Shown piece by piece: positions 43,900 to 57,339 of a DNA stretch of 64,000 bases. The stretch spans positions 11,513,253 to 11,577,252 of the forward strand of contig CM075939.1 of the NCBI GenBank assembly GCA_038030265.1. Reading direction: 5' to 3'. The notes beneath the pieces were generated by a model. That model was given only the letters and a program-made list of their open reading frames with translations. It made no database searches and was not told the DNA's origin. Numbering within the stretch: position 1 is the first letter of the stretch; every line of letters begins with the position of its first letter. The position numbers were made by a program, and so were the translations under genes. The stretch is from Corythucha ciliata (lineage: Eukaryota; Arthropoda; Insecta; Hemiptera; Tingidae).

Positions 43900-46700
43900 C
43901 TGCACAAAAAAGGAATGGAGGGGGGTGTTTTGTTTAACGTCTCTCTTTTATCCTGAGTACTACACCTGCTTGTGCCTTGAATAGATAAATAAATAAAAAC
44001 AGGCCCAGGACTATAGGATTTTATCCTTGTTCTTTTCTCCGTAGTACTGGGATTTGTAAAACGTATACAGTTTTCATAAAACAGACTCTCCCAGTCGATC
44101 AGAAATTCTGATTTTATAATGGAATATTCGTCTGCGTAATGTTAGTTCCTTCCATTATAAATTGATATCGAAGGGGGAAAAATCTCATCAATTTACTACA
44201 AAAAAAAAAGTTACTATTTTCGTTCCGAAATGAAAAACTTTTGTGCAAACAACTCGTGAATATATAAACTTTGAGTGTTTTCGGTCTTACGCACACATAC
44301 GCAAGTCAAGGTTTTATCCCGTGGGTCGTTAACATAGAAAACGAGTAAATATTAGCCGGAGCGCGAAGTTGAAAAAAAAAAAAGTTTCGCTAAACAGGAG
44401 GAAAATGAGTAATGCGCGGTATATTTTCAGCTCCAAAAATATAGCGGCTTGAATGAAATGATCCGTTTTTTAATGAAAGTGTTGTTTTATTGTGTGGAAG
44501 GGGCGCAGCTGTCACTTTTTTAAACGTCTCATCAATTATTATTGGTGAGGGGAGGGGCGGGGGAGCAGTAAAGTATTCACAATTTTCAGGAGTGTTACTT
44601 CACAAGAGACATTTAGAGAGGGACGACTCTGGGGCATAGTAATTTAAAGCTCTTTTATACAGAAAGAGGAGAACATTTAATTTCGTTCTGACCGGAAATT
44701 ACGACTCCCTTTTCACAAATGTTGTCGGTTTCTTTCACACAAAAAGAGAACAAATTAAAGTGCCAGAGATTGATCGATAGAAGGGTACAGTGACACATTA
44801 GAGAAAGATTTCAGGCGATAGTGCTAATTAAATCAAGTCAATCATTTATACGTTCTAACAGAGATACACACGACGTACTAACTTTGAAGCCCTCGCGATT
44901 AAATAGGTTGAGAGAAGAACACAAAATCACCGTGACATAAGGCACAGGTTCTAAAGTTTTTTAAGCTGGGTGATTTAAACACTCGCCGTAACAGCCGAAA
45001 ATGTCGGGGCTTTCGTGGCAAAATGTTGTCCTTACTCCGCTCAATATAATTCAAGACCCCCGCCAGCCCCACCCCGTCATATTCAATGATTTTTTTTTTT
45101 TCGGGTTTTAAAAAAAGCTGATTGGGTGTTGTATGAGAGTTGACGTTTGGCGTTCACCTCAATTTATTTCCCCCACCCCACCAAGGCATCTTAATCCAAT
45201 TTCGTTCCTAAATAATTTTTCGCTCTCCCACGATTCAAAAAAGGTCACGACCACTTTCATTCAACCCCCCCCCCCCCAATACCATCACCTTTTACTCTTG
45301 AGATTTGGCTTTGTAGTTGCACCGACTGCTGCATATTAACACATTTTTAATTGTGTTACATTGTGATCGAAGGACAAACTAATAATATCGACAATCGATT
45401 ACATCTGCTTCGAAGGCTGCGCAGGCATGAATAATCCAAGATTATTATCCTTACGAAAAACAAACATCGTTGTTATTAAACACTCGTTGAAGCGTGTTTA
45501 GTTTAGTGCATGAGGCGTTAACAACAACTATTGAATGACGATGTTCAACATTGTGCAGACCAAATTGTTATATATTTTTTTATTGCGCATTTATTTACAT
45601 AAGATATTGGAATTAATTACACATACAAAAAAATAACATTGTGAAAAAATCCAGCGAGCACAGATAAATAATGGAGGGAGCGTAAACAAAAAAAATCGGC
45701 GCGCTTCCCTTTCTCTAGGAGGCCAAATAATGGGGTGAGAAAACTGTTGGAAACAATCATACAAGTCAAAGCATTGAAGTTTGGATACGAATTTATTATG
45801 AGACATATCTTGCATCACATTTTCTATTAATACACTCCCTCTATTTTATCTGTGCTCGCTGGAAAAAATCACTATGTAGGTGCAGTGAAGGAGTTGAGAG
45901 AACGAGCAAAGAGCGGATCCATGGGGGGGGGGGGCAATGGGGGTAACTACCCCCCCCCCCCAGGATTTCAGAAAAGTTGATTTTTTAAGAAATATAGAGA
46001 GAATATCACGACGATTCCCTGAAATACAAAGGCTACCCCCTCCACAGGAATTCCAATTTCTTAGCCTCACCTTTTCATAAAGTGAGTCTTTATGAATGAG
46101 AACGAGCAGAATTTTTACATGTTGAGAAATGTATCATCAGGGGCCTGATTCACTAACTTTTTTCAAAAATCATATGTTTCCGTTCAGTTTTCTTAATTTC
46201 ATGAATGAGATTTCAATGTTTCTTCCAAAGCAACGTTTGTATTTCGTTTGAGAATAAGGCCCCTGGTTTTCGGTCCTTCTGAAGTTTCTATGGGGAAATT
46301 TTGGTGGAAACTCATGAAAATTACCCGTGAGCTTATATAAAAAAAAAAATAAGCGATTTTTTGGCAGAAATAGCCATTTTTGAGAAAAAAGAGTGCTTTA
46401 CTCTTTAGTGGTTTGACCAGCAAAATTATTCAAACGATCCTTGCGATTTTAAACACGCTAAAAATCATTAAAGCCTCATGTGAAGCGGCCCTTTGAATGG
46501 AACTGAATGTGAACGCTCACCGAAGCATCAAAGATATCGCTCCGGCAGCTGGCTGTCGAACAGACTTATTAGTTGAGTAGCGTACTACGTATGGGGTGGG
46601 GAGTAGGGATTATTATTATTACGTTATTAGTAAATTATGGATTATTGTGCAGAAATGGCTAAATTTTTGAGACATTTTATCAGTTTTTTTCCAAACATCC
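43900..46700. other. No gene recognised; upstream region of the protease
   Basis: This stretch should contain or precede the noncoding first exon of the protease, but no promoter element could be set apart by eye. Two hAT-type terminal look-alikes (GGATCCATGGGGGGGGGG at 45915 with a C-run at 45951) may be one small non-autonomous element. The short open frames are not credible. Confidence 0.35.
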
Positions 46701-47766
46701 CCTAAACGTAGTGATGCACGAGACCGAGACGAGACTTGAGTTGTCTCGATCATGAAAAGTTAAAGGCGCGAATTCAAAGTATGTGTGATATTAGTGACGA
46801 GTGATCCTATTCTCGCCTTAATGATTACAGATGACGACGATAGATGAATTTATACTTTGCTTTCCTTCCTTGGTGGCTCGTGGCACGAAGGTAGATAAGT
46901 GATAAACTACTGATTAATGACCAAAGAGCTTTGTTATTGCCCGAAAATAGAATCGTGCCTTTTAAAACAATCGTCACACTGAGAACGTGAAAGGGGAACA
47001 GTTGGAATTCAACGAGATCAACTCAAAATCTCGCACATATGCCAACTCATTTAGTTAAAGCAAGAGACTTCCCTTCCCAGACACGACGAGTCAGAGGTGC
47101 ACAATCCCTCCCTCATACATCAGACCCTCTTCTCGTTAGTTTAAAAAAAAAAAATAAATAAAAAAAGCGGTGTTTGATTATAGCGGCCCAGGGAAGTTTC
47201 AAACACAAAATTAGGGTTCCCTTGTACTAAGCAGCCTGGCCGCGGCAGCCAGTTGGCTGCTATGCAGTTAGGCTTGTTCTAGTAGCTGCCCCAGCCATGA
47301 AATCTTTGCTGCCTAGTGCGCGGCCACCCATAGGTTGCAATGTATTTCACCGGCTCCCAGGGAATCCTAACCCTTTTTTTTTATTACGATACGTCGGCAA
47401 AGAGGAGCTTTTAACGAACAGGGCACGATGTTTGTGACACGAGACGAAGTCGAGTGCCATCATCATTGGTAGAGTTTGTAGTGCGATTATACGCCTCAGG
47501 ATCGTACCCCTTTTTTTTTACCTTCGATCGTACAAAACCTTTTAAAGCCAATTAGGTTCATATTTATTTAATTTAACGGTTCCGTAAAGTCTCCCATTTG
47601 CCACACAACTTCATTTCAGAGAAATAAAAAAGAAGAAACAAAAGAAGCGCGTAAGATGAAAGCGGGCTTCCCTGCCTCAATTCTTCTACCAACTCACCAA
47701 CATAATCAACTGTCTTTGACCATTTTGGGCTATAATTTCCACGACTCCACTCACTCTTCACCCATC

Positions 47767-47866
47767 GTTCATCGTGCTTAAAGACCTACTTTACACACGC
47801 CGTGCGGTAAAGAGTGAACTCTTTTCCGCACGGCGTGTGTAAAGTAGGTCTTTACGCACGATGAAC
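47767..47866. repeat. 100-bp near-perfect palindrome
   Basis: GTTCATCGTGC...AAAGACCTACTTTACACACG...CCGTGCGG on the left is mirrored on the right with only a few changed bases and about a 15-20-base centre. It would form a long cruciform or hairpin RNA. It may itself be a small foldback element inserted in the hAT element. No coding. Confidence 0.9.
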
Positions 47867-48208
47867 ATCTGCTTAAACACTTCTTTAAGAATAATCTTAG
47901 CAATAGTAGATTATACGCCTAGGCAAGAAAGCAATTTTTTGGAGGCCGAGAGAAAAAATTGGACGGGCGAGGCGTAGCCGAGCCTGGCCTTTTCTCGAGA
48001 CCCCAAAATCATTTTTTTGACGCGGTGTGTACAGTATTTTTTTATTAAAACATGGGCTGATTTTTTGGGCCACGGCGATAAAGTGAGTGTTTTATCCCCT
48101 AGGCTCTAAAATAATCTGCTGTTTAAAAAAAATAGTATCTTAAATATAACGAGACACGTAAGTGCCATTTTACTTGCGAGTACTTGTTTTGGCTAAATGA
48201 GTACGAGC

Positions 48209-50229
48209 CAGGGGCGTAGGTACGGGGGGGGGGATATGGGGGATAGATCCCCCCCCCAGAGCTACAAGTATTCGAACGAAGGAGCACTAGTACCATAACG
48301 AAGAGCCCCATAAAATCTCCAAAAATGAGCGTTTCACGTTGAAGTTAGGTTTAGCAGATTTTCTGGTCTTGAACCAGCCCAAAAAGGTCCGAGTACGTCC
48401 AGCTTTTTCCTTGGACTTGAGACCCAACGCAGTAGTGTACCGAAGTACGGGGGGGGGGGGGTTCGCCCCGGACCCTCTATCAGACAAAAATTGGTAATAT
48501 TCGTGGCTATAGCTGCTAAAAAGCGCTGATTCGTGGTCTTGCAAAGTAACTTCCAGACTAAAATTAAGAAAAAAATCGCTGATTCGCGGTACATGGTGGC
48601 CAATCTACAATAAATTGTGGAAACCAACGCAAAAGTGTTGTACTTGGGTAAACCCCGCGGTTAAAGTTGAGAAAACACGCTACAATATTGACAAATAATA
48701 GACGCTTTCAGGTTAAAATTGGACAAAAATCACTAATTCGCGGCTAAAATTGAAAAAATCACCAATTAGCGCAGCTAAAATTAAGAAAAACGTTAATTTT
48801 CAGTTCAAATAGGGAAAAAGTGCTAATTCTCAGTTGAAAATGGAAAAAATTGCCAATTTGCAGCTTAAATTGAGCCAAACACCAATTCTTGGCAAAAATT
48901 GACAAAACCCGGTAGGTAATGCACGGATTGGGAACGCTACCACGCTGCTAAAATTTAGAAAAAGCGAAAATTCGCGGCTAAAATTGTGAAACGTCACTAA
49001 TGCTCGGATTAAGTGTCGTGAAATTTATGATTTAAGAATGATGATTTTTTGACAGAAATGGATGGAAGATGAACATTTTTTGGTTAGAAAAAAAAATTTA
49101 CATTTATAATTTAAATTCGCACCTTCCGAAGGAATTTTTTGGGGTAAAATTCAGAAAAATGGCAAATTCATGAATGGCTATAGTATGTTATGTAATATGT
49201 ATACGCTAATTCACGGCTAGAACTGAAAAGAAGGAATAATCTATACCCATGAAAGTTATAAAAAATTGCTAATGCGGTGGTAAAACGTGAAAACCCGCTA
49301 ATTTGCAGGTAATATTTAGAAAATAAAATAATCAGCCTGGTCAAAATTAAGAAAAATGTTAATTTTAAGCCTAAAAATTGAAAAAATTGATAATTTGAGG
49401 ATAAAAATGGAAAAAATCGCCAATTTACAGCTAAATTGCGCCAAACGCCAATTTGTGAGTGAAATTGAGAAAATTCGCTAATTCACAGGGGTTGAAACGC
49501 TACGACGCGTCGCCGCTACAATTTTAAAAAAGCGCTCATTCGTGGTTGAAATTGAGAAAAATTCCGTCAATTTGCGGATTCTGAAGGCAACTTTTCAGGC
49601 TGAAATTGAAAAAAAACGGCAATTTATGGCAATAGGCGAAGAAACCGCTAATTCGCGAGTGAACTGAGAAAAATCGCTCATGCATTGCGTATGGTGAACC
49701 TAAAAACTCCTAATTAGTGAAAACTACCCCTATTTTGCAGCTAATATTGTGGAAAACACTTAAGAAAAACGTTAATTTCCAGCTAAAACTGAGAAAAGTG
49801 CTAATCCCCTGGTAAAAATTTTTTTTAAAATCTGTAATATGCTGCTAAAATTGAGGAAAACGCTAAAACTCGTGGATAGTTAAGAAACATCGGAACATCG
49901 CTCACGGGATAAAATGATACTTTGCTGCTAGAGTTGAAAAAATGCGCAAATTCATGGCTATGGGAGGGGGTGTGGCAAAACCGCCGGCTGAGACTGACAA
50001 GAACGATACACTCGGCCAAAAAAGCGCTAATTTGCGGGTGGAGTCCAAAAATCACCCCTAACTGAGAGATTGATGCTATGTTGAGGCCAGCAAGATGTCC
50101 ATATTCAAGAGTGTGCTGGATGGGTGGAATAATGACTAAAATGTGAAATTACCCCCCCCCCCCCTCTCACCATTAGAAGATTTCAATCTGATCCCCCCCC
50201 CCCAGGACAAATTCCTACCTACGCCACTG
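48209..50229 (+). mobile_element. Satellite-bearing hAT-like element, cleanly bounded reference copy
   Basis: The ends are CAGGGGCGTAGGTACGGG at 48209 and the inverse of CAGTGGCGTAGGTAGGAATT at 50229 (14-bp TIR, one mismatch). The flanking duplication GTACGAGC is exact (48201-48208 and 50230-50237). It lies inside the hAT element 46709-51041. Interior order: G/C-run and GAGCTACAAGTAT; a ~500-bp leader with GAGCGTTTCACGTTGAAGTT; then the ~30-bp minisatellite (48720-50040); then GTGAAATTACCCC and two C-runs. There is no open frame of size. By analogy with hAT non-autonomous elements it is moved by a transposase encoded elsewhere. Confidence 0.9.
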
Positions 50230-51983
50230 GTACGAGCAAGTGAATTGAGTTATGCAAGGTATTTTTCGCGCGACAAGTGAAATAATAGCATATTTCACTA
50301 CAAGTGAGGGAAGTCGAGTTTCACCTGCGAGTTGTGTTTGGCTCACGAGGCGGGGCCGAGTGAGCTAAAAACAACGAGCAGAGTGAAAGCTTCTTCCTCA
50401 CGAGTTGTGGATATTATTTTTCGCAAAACCCACAGGTTTAATTGTCTTTCCTGCAAGTGTTCGCAGGCAAGGGTACGCTAATTGAATACAGAACTTTTTT
50501 TTCACTTTCCTTCACTAGTGAGTGAAAACCTTCCTGTTTCCTTCGCTTGCGAGGGAAAATGTGAAATTATTGGCATTCTGCCTTACTTTCCTTCACTAGT
50601 GAGTGAAAAAAAAAAAATACTTTTTTCACCCAGCTCATCTTTTCAACGAAAAATCAACTTCCCTGTTGAGGTACCTGGAAGGAGACGTATCACTTCCCTC
50701 CTTGATCGTGCGAAAACTGTCATATATAATTCGTGAAAGAAGAAGAAATGTGCGTGTTTCCTATGATAATTTTACAAAAAGTATTTTTTTTTTTTTTCCA
50801 TTATATTATGTCGTTTTTTGCGATGGGGGGGGGGGATATGTCCACCCCTTGCATCCACCACAACCCGGATGCCCGTAGCACAATAGCCGTCTCGGCATGA
50901 AACAAGGTCATTTCATTGTTAAAATGTTCTGTATTCATAAATGAGCCATCATTTTTTCATTCTTTCAATTCCGAGACCAGAAAACTTGGTCTCGGACTCG
51001 CTCCAGAAATGATGGTCTCGTCTCGGTCTCGTGCATCACTACCTAAACGAGTGGCTTTAGAGGAAATCCTTCTCGTACAAAACATTTATTAAATTTCCTA
51101 CGCCTTTTGTGAATACAATGGTTTTCCACGACCAATACGGAGCACGATAAAACCCTTCAGGCCTTTTTTTCTAAAATGTTGAAAGTCTTAAAATCACTGT
51201 TTCCGACCAATCTATGCTCCGCGAGCTTTATTTCAGGCCATCAGCCTTCTTTCCATTAGCTTACCCAACTTTTTCAAGCCCCTCCGCCACGGTTGAAAAT
51301 TTTGATGCCCTCTATTCTAGATTTTCTATCAAAAAACTTACCATTTTGCCTCCAGAAAACGATAACTTATGCGTTAAACTTGATGTTCTGGTACTTCTGG
51401 AGTCCTGGAACTCCCTAGCCGTCGGTAACCGGTAATTAGTAGGGTAAAAGCCTAATTTGACTGGACTAATACTCCATATAGGTGTACTGTACATCCTTGC
51501 TTGTCTTGGAACATCATCCAAATATTGAATTAATTTTGGAATCGTTGGAATGATGTAACATGATGGTGTTAGTGAAAAGGGCGGGGTGGGGTGAGGGGTC
51601 ATCGGCATTACCCCCCCCCCCCTAGGATTCAGACCTGGATCCGCCCCTGGAACGAGCACACTTAGTGTCTCACTCGTGCAGTCCAGACGCCACAAATGAA
51701 CCCACGACAGATTGGAGGACGGTGTAAGGGGATAACATTGGTTGGGGGGGGGGAGGGTTTCCAACGATTTTGGTAAAGTTCACCGGGGCCAATAATCGGA
51801 TACAGTAGGTCGTGGGGGTTCAACATTAGTGGGCTGGACGACAACCTTAATTATGTACTTCTAGGGAATTTTGGTATCTTGATGTGCAGACTAGGCATCT
51901 TCCGTGACCTAAGGTCAATTCGATAGTATCATACTATGCAGGCCCGCAATTTACTACTAGAAACCTCCCCCTCTAATCCAAAG

Positions 51984-54073
51984 CAGGGGTGTAGCTACGG
52001 GGGGGATATGGGGGATAGATCCCCCCCCCCCAGAGCTACAAGTGTACAAACGAAGGGGCACTAGTACCAGCGCTTTTAAGAGCCCCATAAAATCTCCAAA
52101 AATGAGCGTTTCACGTTGAAGATGATAGGCTTAGCAGATTTTCTCGACTTCAAGCAGCCCGAAAAGTTCCGCGCACGTCCAGCTGTTTCCTTGGACTTCA
52201 GGCCCCACGCAGTAGCGAACCAAGGTAGTGGTGGGGGGGGGGGATCGCCCCGGGCCCTCTATCAGACGGGGCCCTCGAAAAGCTTAAAATATGAGAATAA
52301 GGATTTTTAGGTTATCCATAGATGTAGGTATGTGAAGAGGTCGGACGGATGGACAGAGATTTGGCTCCTTTCTACGAATTTCAGTCTATCCGACCTGGGG
52401 AATATAACGTTGTACGTGATATCAGCAACGAGTGAGGGCTGAATATTCGATTGAACCCCCGAAAGCGCTATTCTGGTGGCTCAAATTGAAAAAATCCGTG
52501 CTCTCTTGAGGAAAATTCGCGGCTAAAAAGAAAAAATACACCGTTGTCCCCAGTTTCGTTAGATCCTTAAGTCCAGTAAAATGCTGATCAGCAATTTGCA
52601 ACTTGCTGACGCGACTACAAAATTTTTAAAAAATCGCTAGTACTCGTGGCTATAACTGCGAAAAAGCGCTGATTCGTAGTCTCGCGATGCAATTTCCAGA
52701 CTAAAATTGGGAAAAAATCGCCGATTCGCTGTGCATGGAGGCCAGTCTACGAATAAATTGTGGAAATCAACGCAAAAGTGTTGCTATTGTGCGGTTAAAA
52801 TAGAAAAAACACGCTATACTATTGACAAAAAAAAACGCTTTCGGGTTAACATTGTTCAAAAATGGCAAATTAACAACTGAAATTGCGAAAATCGCCCATT
52901 CCCGTATAAAAATTTGAATAGATACTAGATCGCGGAATGGGGAAAATCGCCAATTTACAGTTAAAATTGCGCCAAACTCAAATTTGTGACTGAAATTAAG
53001 AAAATTCGCTAATTCACATGGTTAAAACGCTACCAAGACGCTGCTAAAATTAAGAAAAAGCGCTAATTCGTGGCTAAAATTGATTTTAAAAAAAGGCAAC
53101 TTTTGAGGCTGAAATTGAGAAAAAGCGCCAATTTATGGCAATGGGTGAAAAACCCGCTAATTCGCGGGTAAAACTGAGAAAAATCGCTCATGCATTGCGT
53201 GCGGTGAAGCAAAAAATCCTAATTCTTGAAAAGCCCCCCCCCTACTTTGCGGCTAATATTGAGTAAAACACTTAGGAAAAACGCTAATTTTCAGCTAAAA
53301 CTTTGAAAAGTGCCAATCCTCTGCTTAAAGAAAAATTGAAAAATCGCTAATTTGTTGCAAAAATTGAGGAAAACGCCAAAACTCATGGAAAATTAAGAAA
53401 CATCGCTCACGGGATAAAAACACTACTTTGCTGCGAAAGTTGAGGAAATCCGCAAACACAAGGCTATGGGGGAGGGTGGGACAAAACCGTTAATCCACTC
53501 CTGAAATTGAGAAGAACGATACACGCGGCCAAAATTGAGAAAAGCGCTTATTTGCGGGTAAAGTCCAAAAATCGCTCTTACAGATATTTTAGGGTCATTT
53601 TCTCTGAGTATTTCAATTTGGGCCAGTATTAGTCCCGTGGAGAATGCTCAAAATTGACCAATGTACACGGTTTTCTCCTCAAAGTCATCGAGGGGGCACC
53701 ACTGTCCCTTAAATTGGTTAAAAGTGAGCTTTTCACATTTGTACTTGTATCACTTTGTCGATCTGTATCCGGGAGGACTTCTTGGGACTAGCGGACTAGC
53801 CTCTACTCTACTCATTCCATAACAGGGAGGGATTTGTCGAAAAGAAAATTCTGGAATAATTGGGATGAATTAGGGGTTAATAGTAATTTTGATCTCGGCC
53901 AAAGCTATGATGGGGCCAGCATGCCAGCAAGACGTCCGGTAGATTCAAAAGGAGGAGATTCAAGAAGGTGGAGTGAATACTAAACTGTAAAATTACCTCT
54001 TCCCCTCCCCTCACCATTACGAGATTTCAATATGACCCCCTCCACCTAGGAAAAATTCCTACCTACGCCACTG
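51984..54073 (+). mobile_element. Satellite-bearing hAT-like element, second bounded copy
   Basis: It starts CAGGGGTGTAGCTACGGGGG at 51984 and ends CCTACCTACGCCACTG at 54073. The exact 8-bp duplication ATCCAAAG is at 51976-51983 and 54074-54081. The unit order follows the 48209-50229 copy until about 53590. It then has a ~360-bp segment (GTATTTCAATTTGGGCCAGT to GTGAATACTAAACTG) shared, inverted, with 34300-34700. Leader sequence and C-runs are as in the reference copy. Confidence 0.9.
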
Positions 54074-54081
54074 ATCCAAAG

Positions 54082-57000
54082 GATCCTTTAAATTCTGTCT
54101 CACCTAGCTTCGACAGTTTGGCGTTACTCCAGGGACACCAAAAAAAACCGATCACCTCCTCCTCTTCTCGCCAATCGAGTGGGCGGGTGTTTTCCCCACC
54201 GTTAAAAAGTTTGTCGATAAAACCTAATCTTGTTTATATTCCGTTTACAATTAACAATAATTACGTCCCGAGCGTCTCTTATTACCAAGGACATGTTTTG
54301 AACATGGCTGTAAATTTGTTTGCGCTCTCATTAGCCTGACGGTTCCGCTGGTGCGGGCACATTTACGCGGTTTTCAGATCTCCCCTTGACTTTCCCACCT
54401 TTGATACCAGTAAGAGAGGGGGGAAGACGAAAAATCATCATTTAGCGAGTATTTTGCATTTGCGAAGAAAAAAAAAACTCGTTTTTTTTTTTTTCGAGGC
54501 CTTGTTATTCATGCCACTGTTTTGAAAAAGGTGCGGTCTGTCCGGAGAAAAATTTTATGGTCGGTTTGACTGGCCTTAGTTGGAAAAGCTTGGGTCCGCA
54601 AAGAGTGGGAGAAGAAGGAGGAGAGGCGTATTGAGTGGCGCGAAGCATCGATTAATTAAAAATTCTAATTAACGCCTATTCCAAGGCCAGGTTTGAAGCA
54701 AATGACCCACAAGTTTAATTAAGACTAAGCATTGAACGGCGTAAACTGGGAGTTTTCGAAGCAGCTCGATATCGTTAAGATGAAAACCCATGTAGGGACG
54801 AGTGATGATTACACTTCCTCGCAATGAAAATGTGACATGTGGTGGAAACGCCTTGGTAATAGCAATTTCGTCGGAAGCAGCGTGCCTACCCTCTGTTTTA
54901 CCTTTCTTTTTCTCATTTTTATTCTAATGATTTGTAATTCTTGATGAAGTTAACAATGTTAACGTGGATCGTGACTTGAAAGAAGACGTGAAGGGGGCAG
55001 GTGTGAGTAAAGTTAATTGCTACACGCTTCACTTGAGCATTATACTTTCATAAATCAAAGTAATGAGTTAATATTTTACAGTAAAAAATACCTCGGTTTT
55101 TATTAATTGTGAAAATGGTCATCTTTAGTCTATCAACGCGCAATAAAATGACGGTGTTCCGCGTGATTTGTTTCATTTACCAATTAACCTGCACAATTCG
55201 TTCAGCTGTCTTTAACACAAAATTAAAGGGTCGAAGTAAGTTAAATAACCAAAACTATAAGGGTAGAGAGGCTATGTATATGTACAATCCCTTGCGCTCT
55301 CTCACAATTTTGAAAAAGTTTATTAAACATCGGTATTTCCTCATCCGTAGACTTCATGAAAACAAATTATCTTTTAAAGAAACCCCCTTCTCCCTGCCGT
55401 TGATAGTTACACGCGCCGGAATAAGTAAATTACCAGCGAGATCGTTGAAACAATCTCCTTCAAAAGCTTTTTAGAAATTGATGGAGCAGAGGACTGCTGC
55501 GGCTGGTTGACTCCATTAACCCCCCACGCTCCCACACCTCTCATCTCATTTTCCAATTGCAATTAAAAATTTCACTTTTTCAACTTTTTCGTGTGATAGG
55601 AGACAACTTCAAAACAGGGATAGAGCTTGGTGAGGGTGAGTCGCCCTTACTTTGACATCCCTTAAAAAATAATTGATTAGGTATCTTTCATTAAATCAAT
55701 TAGGATGGCGGAAATAAAATTAAATTAGAGAGAGGAAGCACGTGGCGCTTAATGACAGAGAGAAAAAAAGCTCTCCTCCGAAGCATGTTTGTCAACTCCT
55801 TTCACCGGGTACCTACCAAACAACTTGTCCTTGTACGTTTTTTGAACGCCTCATGAAACGTGAGTGCGAAAAAAAAAAAGAGAAAAGTCTGCGACGCCAC
55901 CATTTGGCTTGACTTTTAACGAACTGTTGGAGGGTGGGGGGTGAGAGAGGAGGAAATAAAGGATTTTCCGGTGTCATCATCGAGAGGGCGGGCCTCGGGG
56001 TGCACTGTTTTTTGAGGTCATTTCCGACGCGACCTCAAAGAATACCAACGAAAAGGGTTTCAAGAGTGAGTTATTTATGAAAACAATATTTTGTTTGATT
56101 TGTAAAGTATTGGGAAATAGCCAGAGGTGACCGTGAATCTGAGCCTTCCCCTCCCCCTAGGGGCCCTTGAGTTTGGGTTTGACCATTGAACTTCGGATTC
56201 TAGCAGATTAGGTCATTGACTGCCAATCCTGGAAAGGGTTGTTCAAGCAGGGCCGAAGTGACAGCGTCGAGGCAGCTGCAGCTACAGCAGAAGCTGACTA
56301 TCTTGGCTCAGGTGATGTTTTTTCCCCTTTTTACTGGCCCTGCAAACACTCGCGTTTATTGAGCCTTAAGAGCTAGCCAATGACACCACTAAGAGACTGA
56401 CCAAACAGTTATTTTGAAGGTCTAAACAGGTAGTGTCAAAAACTGGCCTGGGGGCATGTGTGCGGTTGGTCCAAAAATTTGCATTTTTTTCCGTTTGACT
56501 TTTAAATTTAAGTGCTTTCTACAACGATGGATTGTTACATTACCACAAAACGAGATTATTCGCGATTTTTTTCAACCACACTTACGTAATTTTGTAAGCA
56601 TAAAGTCCTCGCTCCATCTCATTTTTCTTCCAAAAATAGACTTTCAAATTAGGCAAATGAGTTCCCCCCTCCTCCGGATTAGAGCACAATGAAAACCCGG
56701 GATGGTTTTATTTTACAGCGGAACTCCCTCGCCAACTGCACTTCCTTGTACTTAAAACTTTTTTTTTTTTTTTCTGTCGTTTCTTCACCGGAGCGAGGAG
56801 ACCGGTGGCGGTGAGGTTGATAAGTCGGGGAGAAGAAGAGCTTTGAAAAATCCTTCCGATCCCGAAAAGAATTTTACGTAATAGCGCCCCATATCTTTTC
56901 AGGACACAAACTTTCTATACGCATTTAAATGCGAGACGGGAGAAAAATTGAACAGGACCTTTTTCCCAAGGGCTCCAGGCTGACTCGGACCATTCAAAAG

Positions 57001-57339
57001 AAACATTTTTAAAATCTTTCTAAATGCTTCAAAGAAAACCCGTTGGGGGAAGTGAGTGGAGGTAAAAGTTTCGATGTCTCTCTCATTTAAGCGGGAGTTG
57101 TACATGTGTTTCCTCGACCCCCGTCCTATCGTACCTCGCCTAGTCCGCGTTACGTAAATTACTGCCGTATTTCTGCACCAATCCTGGACTTCAAGGGCTC
57201 ATTTAAATCTTCAGGAAATTCCTCGCAAACTTACGATCTTTTTTTTTTTTTTCATATTTCATCCCTAAAATAACTGTAAAACGCACATAAACTTTTGCCT
57301 TGAAAATTCACACACTTTCGACGACTTATTTAGGAAAGC
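54082..57339. other. No recognisable gene
   Basis: This looks like single-copy noncoding DNA, the longest stretch in the right half without obvious repeats. A 121-codon open frame at 55109-55474 (plus) and a 78-codon one at 56456 show no family features. Nothing else supported. Confidence 0.4.

Larger units (their letters stand above)
46709..51041 (+). mobile_element. hAT-type element with TAGTGATGCACGA ends and 8-bp TSD
   Basis: The TIRs are TAGTGATGCACGAGACCGAG then ACGAGAC (27 bp) at 46709 and its inverse at 51041. The flanking duplication is CCTAAACG at 46701-46708 and 51042-51049, exact. TA(G/C)-G-TGCA ends and an 8-bp TSD are typical of hAT elements. The 4.3 kb includes a nested satellite-bearing element (48209-50229). 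The remaining 2.3 kb encodes no visible transposase, so this copy is non-autonomous. A near-perfect 100-bp palindrome lies at 47767-47866. Confidence 0.9.

Noticed and set aside
55109..55474. 121-codon frame as a novel gene
   Set aside because: Composition is AT-driven, with no neighbouring signals and no similarity I can recognise. Only mentioned in the region entry.
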